Positions 12,201 to 31,967 of a stretch of DNA of 64,000 nucleotides are shown here, piece by piece. The notes under the pieces were generated by a model. The model had not been told where the DNA came from. It did no database searches and was given only the letters and a program-made list of their open reading frames with translations. Each line of letters begins with the position of its first letter. Position 1 is the stretch's first letter. A program made the translations under genes and the position numbers. The stretch is from NCBI GenBank assembly GCA_914767715.1, contig OU612065.1, positions 27,528,001 through 27,592,000 on the forward strand, written 5' to 3'. Origin of the DNA: Membranipora membranacea. Taxonomy: Eukaryota > Bryozoa > Gymnolaemata > Cheilostomatida > Membraniporidae.

Positions 12201-15200
12201 TCCCAAATATACAAAAAGCGCACCGACCAAATATATAACTGGACATGACTGTTTGGTAAAACAGGGTCCTACAGGCTGTTACTCTTTTGTATTGACATAT
12301 TAGTAGCTGAGTAAATTTTTCACCTATATGATGGTTTGTTACCATGTATAAGGCATTGTATGTTTACAAGGTGCAGGAAACCTCACACTAACATACAATA
12401 TGTTACATTATGTTAATATCTGGTTTGGCTTATTGTTTACAGTGGGACTTAGGTTTCTACTCTGATGATCTGCTGCCCACTAACAGAGGTTATGACAGTT
12501 TTTATGGCTCTTATCTGTCATATGGAGATTATCTGACGCATCGTGCCAAAGATTCAGTAAGTCTCTTCAGTAACAACTTCTGTCTTGAAAGAAGAACCCT
12601 GATAGCCCTGGTAAAATCCCAAATAGCCATTGTTCTTCAATCAACGACAATTTGGTTAGGAAGCCATGAAACTTCAAAAGGCTAAAATAAAAACAGAAAT
12701 CAACAGAATCAGAATGAATAAAAATGAAATGCTGATCTGAAAAGAGCTGTTTAGTATTTGATACTCAGTTCCAATTTTCCGATGTAAAAAACTCAAAGAA
12801 AAGTACAAAAAAAGATCAAAAAGATTCATCAAGTTGATTCATATAGACGAGGTAAGAATTTCATTGATGTCCCTAATTCCTATTTTAGATGGGTCATGAA
12901 GGTCTAGACTTACACACAAACAGAGATCTGGATAAGTCAGAGGACCAGTCATTCAAGACGGAGCTCTATGCGAGAAAAGCGGAGGAGATAATTCGCAGCC
13001 ATAATTATGAATCCGTAAGTGGTATCACAGTTCTGCGTGTGGAGAATAACACCAACAGGCATTATGCACAGCAATTTTGGTTGTATTGCTTTATGACACA
13101 ATGGGAATGATCTGGTAAAACGATCATTGATTTTTTGAAATGGGAATCCCAGAAATGGTGGGAAGCATGACCTGGTCATCAAGGCGGGGTATTATGGTTC
13201 ATACATTTATGTAAAAAAAAATTAACCTAGATCAATTCACAAATTTGCTGCATTCCGTATATAACTTTTGAATTATTTAAAGGGGAGTCTCTTACACCCT
13301 TAGTGCTTTCCGGTTCATAAAAATTAGCTGTAGGATCTCTGTGGGAGCGATGGCTCTATGATGTAACACTTGGCATATTGATTGAGACAGATCACATTCC
13401 CATGTCACCAACATCTAATGCAGTGGTGAATGGTGAACGAAAAATGACCACAAAAATTTTGGCACATCCTCATGAGAACTGCAAACATTATTGCTCAGTC
13501 TATTGCACAACTGTGTTGTCTGTTATTTCAGCCGTTGCATTTATATGTGGCCTTACAAGGAGCTCAGGCAAAAAGTCAAGAGGGCTGTGATTATATACCA
13601 AATGATTACTCAAGAAAGATATCACGTAACTTGGATCCCACCCGCAGATGTCACCTGGGTAAGATCTTGAGCTTTCATTTTGTGTCCACTTACAACCTTA
13701 CCTGATCCGTCCAATTTACCCAACCAGGTAAGGGCAGTTCTGGATATCTATGTATGGAATCAATCTCAAAATCAATCAGGACTTCAGGCAAAATTAATCT
13801 TCTAAGGGATTCGACACAAGCCCTCCTCTTCCCTTTAATATTGTCGAAAGAATGCTATATCTGGTACTTTTCACAATCCTTGTCAAGCTCATGTTTAGTC
13901 AGAGCCTTCAATTCATTTTTGGCCAAACTAATCGAACTCATGTTCTATCTCTCCATTTTAGCCCTAGTTGCTGCAGTTGACCGTGCATATGGTAGAATTA
14001 TGCAGGCACTAAATCAGAGACTGGTTCTGAAAAATTCTATCGTTATCTTCACAACTACTAGTGGTGGTCCGGCAGCAGGTCAACAAAACTTTAATGCTGC
14101 ATCTAACTCACCACTAAGGTAGGAATTATGATGTTTGTGTAGGTAAATTTGGATATATATCACTGGAAACTCTATTATGTTCTGTTCAACGCAGCACTCA
14201 TTCATAGAAATGTCGAAGGTACTCTCATGGTTATTTTAGGATGCAAATTTCTGTGTTATTGCGAGAATTCTTGCTTCAGCAGGATAGAATATGACAAAAT
14301 ATCCTTCTCGACACAGGCTCATTTGTAATAGTCCACCCAACCAAACCTTCAGATGACACCACCAAGGTTGCACATGATTTTGCGTATTACAGAATGCATC
14401 GGTGACATTCCATAGTGCCAAATTAGTGTGAGGTGTCATCCAGCTACTCATCTGGTGGCAGATTGCCTGAAACAGAAACAAAGAAAACAATCTAAGTGAT
14501 ATCATAATGAATAATGTATAAGACATGTTTCAACAAATTGTGACACAAGTTCAAGCTGTATAAGACATCATATCAACTGGTGTCCTTGTGTGAGAAAACA
14601 AAAAAGATCAAACTGGTCTTCAGTTTAGCTGTTGATCCGTATCAATTTTGGGACTAAACTCTGATAAAATATGCCTGGAAAGTACATTGTTGTACTGATG
14701 AAGCTCAATTGACGCAAATGAACATCAATTTAGTGACAGGAATGTCTGGTATCTGACACTTACTACTGATGAGCTGATAGAAGGGCTAAACTGATTACCA
14801 ACTGAGCTGTCAAAATAAACAAAAAAATGCTACAACTAATTTGTAAATGCTGATTACGAAATAATCATGGCACCAACTGTTTTGAAAATTAGTCAACGCT
14901 ATGTAAATGTTGTTTCAGCAAATCTAATGACAGGTTTTCTAACCAATGCCTAAATACTCCAGAGTCTTTGTTCCGAAGGCATATTTGGGGTATTTCTTAT
15001 CTCGGTTTAGGGAGACCAAACACCAAGGATGTCACAGCTTATTAGACAGACATAATAGGTTTTCATTTCATTTGTTGCCTGTTATGCAGTATATTTCAGT
15101 GTGGCATTTCACACAAAAAAAGTCCTTCATCAACCTTCTCTCTATTTACAGAGGAGCAAAGTCTACAGGTTGGGAGGGAGCCGTACGAGGAGTATCTATG

Positions 15201-16775
15201 GTATACTATCCTAGAGGTGAATCTGTCACCCAGAGGACATCTGACTGTCTCTTCCATGTAACAGACTGGATCCCAACTCTTATATCTATGTATGACGAGG
15301 CCGGAGGTAAGCATGGTACAACTTCAATTAAGTGTCAATAGCAGGTCTCCAGAATGAAGAAAAACCATCACAATACGTTTGTCTAATAATATTATTTCTT
15401 GTGTTACAAGAGGTTGTGTTGCTCCACTCCAATATCAAAATACCAACTTTGGATCTATCCCCAAGCATTTACATAGAATGCATTTTGTCGAGCGCTGTAA
15501 TTTTGAGAAGATGAACATTTGTGTTATATTCATATACCATGGGGTGATCTGAAACTCTCATGATTTTAGTTCATGATTTGTCGATGATGAACCTCTTCTC
15601 ATGCCTCTTAGAGTAGAGTGACTCAGCTATTCAAACAGTGAAAGCCAATCGGAGATTATTCCCTCTGTGTTTACAAAAAATATTTTCACAGGTTTATATG
15701 TTTTAATAATTTCCAGATGAGAGATAAGGTTTCAACTCTAACCCATATGATAACATAACTTTATGCTATCATGTGAACATGTGAACTAATAATGAGATTG
15801 ATCATTGGTTTGTGCTCTCAAGTGGTCCACGCGCAGAGATCGTGACTCTAGGGCGTATACTGTACCCAAGGAGTAACAGGGGACTCATTGCTACACCCAC
15901 TGCTTTCAGCTCAATTGGCTGTGTCCAGTTTTGGTAAAATGTTTCCCGCCTGTTTTTAGAAAGTTCAAGCCGCACAGTATTGAGGCCGACTTCTTCCATG
16001 TATGGAGTTGATCAGTTTAACTGCCTGTATACCGAAGGCACCAGTAACAGAGACAGTATAGTTCACTTTGCCTATGGAAACAGTGCCTCAGTAATGATAC
16101 AACAAAGATATAAACTGGTGGTAAGTGACTAGATCTTATTTCATGCGTATCGAAGACAATTCCCCTTTTAATAAATGTGACCGACGCCTAACGAGAACCA
16201 ATGAACAACCGCTAACAGGATCACAGAATCGGCGGCTTTCTTGTGCAATTTAATACTTTTTTAGTATTGGTATACACAATTATGAGAGATGGTTTCGAAG
16301 CATGTGAGATACTGTTGTGAGATTTTGTTTTGAGCAAAGTTTACATAATTGTGACTATTTATAGGTGAATACAGATGGACATCTAGCTCAAATGGACGAA
16401 TGGTATAGCCAGAGCTCATCATCACCTATCCGATGCGCAGGAAGTAATGGCATAGCCTGTGATCCATCAATAAAAGCCTGTATGTTTGACTTACAATCGG
16501 ATCCATGTGAGCAGAAAAATATTGCTGAAGATGTTAGCAATGAATATACTCTCAATGAACTTTGGGCAGCGATGCAGAATTTCAATTCTTCATCAGTAAA
16601 ATATACGACCCCTGTATCAGCTGACTATCGAGGTGACCCAGCTAACTTTGGATATGCCTGGCAGCCGTGGATAAGTGCTGCCAACAAAGCTTCAACACAT
16701 TCCATCTCTCTTGCAATAACTTCTCTGTCGATTGTAATATCTGTTTTATTGTCTTGCTTTGGGGCGATCAGCTAA
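9249..16775 (+). CDS. Arylsulfatase-B-like protein, predicted pseudosulfatase
   Basis: Ten coding exons keep frame: 9249-9335, 10917-11091, 11601-11713, 12443-12556, 12889-13014, 13532-13658, 13962-14118, 15152-15306, 15960-16120 and 16365-16775, giving 541 residues, close to human ARSB (about 533). A hydrophobic N-terminal signal precedes the sulfatase metal motif TADDIGYNDLG. The family normally hydrolyses sulfate esters in lysosomes or at the cell surface using a formylglycine made from Cys in CxPSR. Here that motif reads GHSTR, so the Cys is Gly. GKWHLG has become GQWDLG, the SVH histidine is GAQ, and the metal-binding DNG is TSG. The two N-terminal aspartates, the motif Arg and the later RGxK lysine remain. 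The C-terminus ends in about 20 hydrophobic residues after a small-residue stretch, suggesting a GPI-anchor signal or membrane segment. Frame and splice sites look intact, so this is probably an expressed non-enzymatic relative. Confidence 0.88.
10625..10698. repeat. Hexamer microsatellite (TTGTAA)n
   Basis: About twelve tandem copies of TTGTAA lie in the first intron of the sulfatase-like gene. The run is open when translated (alternating Ile and Val), but that is an artefact of the repeat and not a gene. Confidence 0.95.
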
Positions 16776-17922
16776 CCCTTATCCTCACCAAAGGATAATA
16801 AGATTTTCAGTTGACCTGCAATGCGCAGCATCGAAGGTCAGTGGATCACCCACAGTACTTTTGCTCCAGCTCAATGATGTCTCAAGCGAATTTCAGCAGC
16901 AGCTAAGAATGAATAATGCGATAGGGCTGTCTGTCATGTTGAAGCTAAAAGCTCACCACATCCAAGTGTTACTTTCTGACTTCTATGCAATATTTACCAG
17001 TTCAGCTCCAATTTCACTGGTTAGTTAACCACCCTGTGCACCTCACATGCAATCATTGTAAATATTGAAATAGGATATTTGGCGGTAAATATGTTATCAT
17101 TCTTTCTTGCCAAAAATACTTTCCTGTTTAGATGTCACATTTGTGGTCTGTAACTTTTTTGCTCTCTGGCGACAATTTGTTTCCTCTCACCATACCCACA
17201 ACCTGGGAGATGAAAATCAGCTCACATTTCTGCTGCAACCACAAAAACCGACATACATTACCCAGTAACTCTGGCGACACTAATTACCTATCAAGTCCCT
17301 TGTCTCCTATCTCGAGATTCCTATAAAATGGTGCTTTCCGTGACTGGTAGTTAGTTTTATTCTGCTGATAAAATATATCTGTGATTTTTTAGAAACTATA
17401 TTTACTATTTTCCAGTCATACTGATTACTTTCTTCCATGAGCTCAAGGCAGTCTAACGAATGAGCTCAGGTCTTTTTGCACTCTACTGTTGATAAGTATT
17501 TACTATCTTACTCCTTTCAAGACATCTGGATAGAGACGTTGCTATCGTTGGATATTATGCGTTGTATGTAGCAGGCTATAAGTATTATATCATTACAAAT
17601 GCGGAAGAATGAGCGATTGAATATTATATATTTTTAGAAAGTTTGTATAAAATTTTATATCATTTCAGTAGTTTATTAATTATTATCACTATTAGCTAGT
17701 GGGAATAATTATGTTGTTTCAAAAAAGTTCTAATATTTATACACTTTGTTATCAATAAAATACGAAATAATGAAAAAGAGACATAAAAAAGTTTGTAAAA
17801 ATGATAGAATATCGCGGCTGGCAGTCAGGGCATAGTAGCAGTGCATATATGTGATAACTCGATGTGAATGCCCAGGAACAGGTGAACAAAATTTTAGAAT
17901 GAGGAGGACGAGGAGGCAGAAT
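16776..17922. other. 3' flank between convergent sulfatase-like gene and MCM6
   Basis: No coding exon is seen. This interval should contain the 3' untranslated regions of both genes. The only clear plus-strand AATAAA found is at 17754-17759; if the sulfatase-like gene used it, its transcript would overlap the MCM6 3' end. An earlier, non-canonical signal is possible. Confidence 0.5.
17672..17677 (-). terminator. Possible MCM6 polyadenylation signal
   Basis: AATAAA on the minus strand lies about 246 bases downstream of the MCM6 stop codon. Position and sequence fit a poly(A) signal; no downstream U/GU-rich element was assessed. Confidence 0.45.
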
Positions 17923-27489
<9,567 letters not shown>

Positions 27490-27905
27490 GACTGCAACTT
27501 AACTTTTTCCTGTATTATTGTGAAGAATAATGATAACTGACTGAGCTGGATGGTCACTGTTGACATAAACCACATGCACAATGACCCTTTCGCGGGCTAA
27601 ATGTTTAGACAGCCAATGATATACCTGCTCTGAATCACGGAAACCACAGACAAACACAGTGTGAGTTCAATCAGCCATCGATAAAGTTGTAATTATTATT
27701 GTCCATTAACCAGCGTTAGTGCAGACTTGACCGCTACACACAAAATATTTGTCAGATTATTATCAAGATATGGTTTGTGTGTATGTCAAGGTTGGAACCA
27801 TGCTATGCTTCACAGATTTTATTCCACAACAGAGACATCGAAGGCTTCAACTATCTAGACTACAAACAGACATAACCAGAACAGGACCTTATATACTAAA
27901 GAGAT
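27490..27905. promoter_or_regulatory. Bidirectional promoter of MCM6 and CFAP410
   Basis: Only 416 bases separate the start codons of MCM6 (minus) and CFAP410 (plus), so both promoters must lie here or in leader introns. TTTCGCGGG at 27588-27596 is one mismatch from an E2F consensus, and CCAAT at 27613-27617 is a potential NF-Y box. In animals MCM genes are well-known E2F targets. No clear TATA box was seen. Site function is inference. Confidence 0.6.
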
Positions 27906-30900
27906 ATGGTTAAGTTGACTGAAGACTTAGTACTTGCAAGATGCAGGTCTTCAGACTTGGAGAGTGTGAGGAAGATAAATTGTTGGTGAGAAAACAGTTT
28001 ACTGAGTCAGTGACTGATTTAAACCTTAGTTTTTTTTGTAACTTGATTCATTGATTAATTTCCTTCAAACTAAGCCCAAACATGATAAAACTGCACAACA
28101 AATAGATTTTTAACAACAGATATATGTGATGTCTTTGTTGTTGAAAATCTTATTTGCAAGAATTGATGAATGGCAATTTCGGTAACTGTAAATTGCTGAA
28201 CAGGCTGAACGGACTGAACAGAATTTCTCAGACTAAAATTATTATTTGTATTCTTTCCTCTGGCTGACTATCACTTCTCAAACACATTCCTCCTAGCCGA
28301 ATGATTTAACAAGTGACTATGTTCCTGTTGGATCCTAATAAAACCAATTTAGGGAAAGCAAATGAAGCAATCAATGTGCCAATTCTGACAAAATCAGATG
28401 GTGTTCAGGTAACCAGAAAAATTATCCAGCTTAACCTTCCATCTAGCCACTCTTGACAAGCTTTGTTATAGGGGGGGGGGGGGGGGGTTTGGGTGGAGGT
28501 TTTACCCGAACGAAGCTTGCCAAGACAAGCTACTTACCATCCATTCACTAGTGTAACGCCGAATAATCGGAATAAACCAAGGCGAATGGAAACTTAAAAT
28601 AAACAATTTAATGAGCAGAATATAGGAATTGTCCACGCTTATGCAAAATTAGCCATTCATGCAAAGAATCAAACAAATAGTAGTCTGAGAAATTCTGTTC
28701 AGCTGTTCAGCAATTTACAGTTACCGTGGCAATTTTCCTATGAGAAGAAGCACCAAGGATCTACACCTTGGATTTGGTTTAACTCCCGCTGTGTATTTTA
28801 TTCCTTTACCTATGAATTTTAGGTGATTTGACACATGTACCATTGTAACACACTCTTAGTAACTACACCTGCCCTTTTACTATAACCACCACCGCTGTCG
28901 CTCACAAGTTCCACATCTTTCGCAGATGAAGATGAGAGTGACATTTATGTTTTTGAGTGGAAGGAACTGGAAGAATGAATGATTTGGTAGTTCACTTGTC
29001 TTATGCTTTCTCTTCTATTTGCAGGGGAAGTGAATTAGATGACATAACAATCATGAGAAAGCTGATTAATGTTGAAGTGGTCAGTTTGAGGTAAGTTACA
29101 GACATAGTGGGATCAGTTTGAGGTAAGTTACAGACATAGTGGGATGTAGGTCATGTACGCTATCATCCTCAGTCAATGCACATAAATGCATCAAACAATG
29201 TCCTGGATACTTATATTTCATGTACCTGATGGATGAATGAGTATTTAATGGCTTGCCGTCAGTATGTCTCAATTACTTTGATACTGCATAGGGTACCAGG
29301 ATTTGCAGTTGCGCTGACTTGTTTTTTCCAATTATGTGGTGATGTTGTATCTTTGACAGCGTCAATGATATAACCTCACTGGATGATCTTCAGTTCTGTA
29401 AAAATCTACAAGAGCTCTACATTAGAAAGAACAAGATTTCTAATCTCAATGAGATATGCTTCTTGAAGAAATTGCCTAAGCTTCGAGTTTTGTGGCTGGC
29501 AGACAACCCATGTGCTACTAGAAGTCTATACAGGATGACCGTTCTCAAAAACCTACCTAACCTCACTAAACTTGACAATATTGGTAAATATAAGCGTGTT
29601 ACAATATAAAGCAAGAGGAGTTTTGGAGGCAACACCTCCGTATTTCAACAATTGAATTTTCACCTCAACTTTGCATTGACATTGACCAGGGGAATTCTCC
29701 CTGCATTGACACAGCCTCAATTGTTTCTGTTTGCAACAAACAACTGATCAAAATTTGTCAAGCTCTATTGTTTGTGATTGTGAGTAACATAACTGTTAAT
29801 TTTTTATCATTGCATATATTACAAAAATTTCCTTGGCATACATCTCTTATAACCTCTCTATAGTACATTTGAAATTATATACACATCCCAACCCCCTCCC
29901 TCCCTGTGCTCAATTAATCATTAACCTTATAATTGTTTAAAGTTGTAGAAACAGATGAACTAAATGATGCCATAGAACAGGGTGTAGAGCTTTCAACACC
30001 GAAATCCTCAGCGAAACAAACCGATGATTCTACATCCAAAGGCAGCTCAAAATCAGAATCAAAACAATCAAGGACCAGCTCCGCCGGAGACAGCAATGCT
30101 GGAGACGAGAGTAAAACTCTCTCGTTAGCTGAAACAAAGTGAGATGAAAGCATATCCCTACTTTATCTAATATCTTGAACAGAATATCATGCACCAAAGT
30201 AGAGCTTCTTACATAAATGTGCACTAGATAGCAATCTACACTACTTGCGCTTGTTAACCAAGCTGCTTAGATAACAGGGAAATAAATAAAATAAACAGGT
30301 GAATGTGAGATCCAGTGAACAAAATTTAGAATTTAGTCTATATAATTTAGTATACACAATTTAGAAATATAATTTCTGCTTCATGGTATTTTGCAGTCAC
30401 CTGTATAAAAAATTGTAAGGTTGAAAACGTTTTATCCTAAGGTACAATAATATGGTTAATAGCAACTTTTCATTCATAAGGTAAAGTCTTATTGTTACTG
30501 CATGCATTGTCTACAACTGCAACAAATATCACAATATCACCAAATCAAGGGTCTTATCACTCACTCTCTGCCTTACAGTATTGATTTTCAGTCAAAAATA
30601 ATTTGACCTCAAAACGATGACCATTAAGGGCAATAAGCATGACATTCTATTTTTGTCATTGTAGCAAAATAAGACAAGATCTTGGACTGAAACCACTCAC
30701 AGAGGAAAAGATCGCTACACCTTCTAAAACAGGCAGTGGAATTAAACTAAGGGTAAGTAATGATCATTGGTGACCCTAGACTAGTTTACATGCGCAAACT
30801 TAGCCTGTCTAGACAAGCTTGTCAAGACAGGCTAGCTCAAACACTGCATGAGTTGTTAGTTATGACTAGAACTACATTGCACTCACTAGTTTGAGTATGC

Positions 30901-31299
30901 TGGTAGTGGCATTCCATCACCAGTCACAACAACCAAAACTATCTGCTTTCACCTTAGATAGGCTGAGGCTATGATTGAATTGCCCATCAAATTTGTTTTG
31001 CTATAAAGACACCCCAGTCAAATTTAGCGTTATGATTCAAAATCATCAAATTCATGTAATTACATATTGTCAAACTTTTTAAGTCTCTGATTTTTTTGGT
31101 TATGGTAGGGACTGTACTAATCTTATAACGATATTCATTTAGGAAATTCCTAGCCATGATAATTATAATAGAATAATTATATTCTTTACAACAGAATGCA
31201 AACCTGGTGCACGCAGTGCTAACTCTCATCAAGGAACTGGATACTGAGAGTTTGGAGACCGTTGTGACAGCATGTAAAGATAGGCTAGAGACTCTCTGA
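27906..31299 (+). CDS. CFAP410: Cilia- and flagella-associated protein 410 (C21orf2)
   Basis: Six exons keep frame: 27906-27985, 29025-29090, 29360-29583, 29943-30138, 30665-30752 and 31195-31299, encoding 252 residues (human 256). The N-terminus MVKLTEDLVLAR is followed by four or so leucine-rich repeats, then LWLADNPC and a YRMTVLKNLPNLTKLDN cap typical of the family. Then come a Ser/Lys-rich linker and a conserved C-terminal helix (LVHAVLTLIKELD, then RLETL). CFAP410 is a basal-body/cilium protein that works with NEK1 in vertebrates and is also linked to DNA-damage responses. It is divergently paired with MCM6. Intron 1 carries a transposon copy, and the exon 2 donor is duplicated in tandem, described separately. 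Confidence 0.95.
28180..28726. mobile_element. MITE family M1, copy 1
   Basis: The element has inverted ends beginning CGGTAACTGTAAATTGCTGA and ending with its complement. It is flanked by a perfect 9-bp duplication TGGCAATTT (28171-28179 and 28727-28735). A second copy is at 59164-59631. The middle has no protein coding capacity; it holds an internal inverted repeat around CTTGACAAGCTTTG and a G tract near 28471-28487. The 9-bp duplication points towards Mutator-like or Merlin-like elements; this is inference. It lies in intron 1 of CFAP410. Confidence 0.9.
29081..29142 (+). repeat. 32-bp tandem duplication spanning the CFAP410 exon 2 splice donor
   Basis: The sequence TCAGTTTGAG|GTAAGT plus following bases is repeated exactly 32 bases downstream, giving donor sites at 29091 and 29123. 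Only the first keeps the CFAP410 reading frame; reading through it reaches TAA immediately. Confidence 0.9.
30801..30834. repeat. 34-bp near-perfect palindrome
   Basis: Seventeen-base arms centred on AAGCTT pair with a single mismatch pair (TAGCCTGTCTAGACAAG against its mirror). It lies in the last intron of CFAP410. The central GACAAGCTTGTC resembles the internal repeat of the M1 elements, but relation is unproven. Confidence 0.75.
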
Positions 31300-31592
31300 T
31301 CTTCCTTGCTCAAAATACCGAGAATTTGAGAGACCCTGTTATAAGTTCCAATGAAAGACAACTTACTATTCATTCTATTTTTCTTATTATTTTTCATCAG
31401 GCTTATAGTTTCAATTTTAATCCCCCAGATGGTAAAACCATTTCTTGGTAAAATCCGTCATTCATGGATCATTACAAAAACTTTTGGACCAAAACACCAG
31501 GGATAAATTCTGGTAGGCCAATCGATTGGGTCCAATCAGCTTTTGAACCTGACTCATCATCAAGTAAGGAGTACTAGAACAAGGTTAATCCA

Positions 31593-31673
31593 TTTGCCTG
31601 CATTCCGAGTCGCTCCCGGTCCACTGGTCACGCCGTGACCAGTGGACCGGGAGCGACTCGGAATGCAGGCAAA
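31593..31673. repeat. 81-bp perfect palindrome
   Basis: Two 40-base arms pair at every position around the single base 31633. The arms are GC-rich (for example CGAGTCGCTCCCGGTCCACT) in an AT-rich setting, which makes the structure stand out. It lies between the 3' ends of CFAP410 and HUS1. It could form a cruciform, or a long hairpin in either transcript. No duplicated flanks were identified. Confidence 0.95.
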
Positions 31674-31800
31674 CTTGGTCTAAAGGAGTACACATATACC
31701 TAACCGTGTTCTGTTGCTTGTTAACTACACTGTTCTTCTTGGCTTTGATATAATTTATTATCACTATTTTTAAAACTGACTCACATTCGACTAAGCAAAG

Positions 31801-31806
31801 TTTATT
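31801..31806 (-). terminator. Likely HUS1 polyadenylation signal
   Basis: AATAAA on the minus strand, 162 bases downstream of the HUS1 stop codon and the first such hexamer seen on that strand after it. Confidence 0.55.
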
Positions 31807-31967
31807 TTATACAATATCAGTATGTTTAAAAACAGAAAGAATCTGTAATGGAATATAGACAGATTTAGACTTGAAATGAAATGAAACTGAAAATGAACAA
31901 CAAAGGCAGAAGTAATAGAAATTCTGAAAATATTTACAGGACATTAAAACAAGCACAATGCACAAAC

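Larger units (their letters stand above)
31300..31967. other. Intergenic gap between convergent CFAP410 and HUS1
   Basis: No exon is seen. It holds the presumed 3' untranslated regions of both genes, the 81-bp palindrome at 31593-31673, and the HUS1 poly(A) signal. Confidence 0.7.

Noticed and set aside
13754-14122. 122-codon plus-strand open frame as a separate gene
   Set aside because: Only 13962-14118 is coding (sulfatase exon 7); the upstream part is intron.
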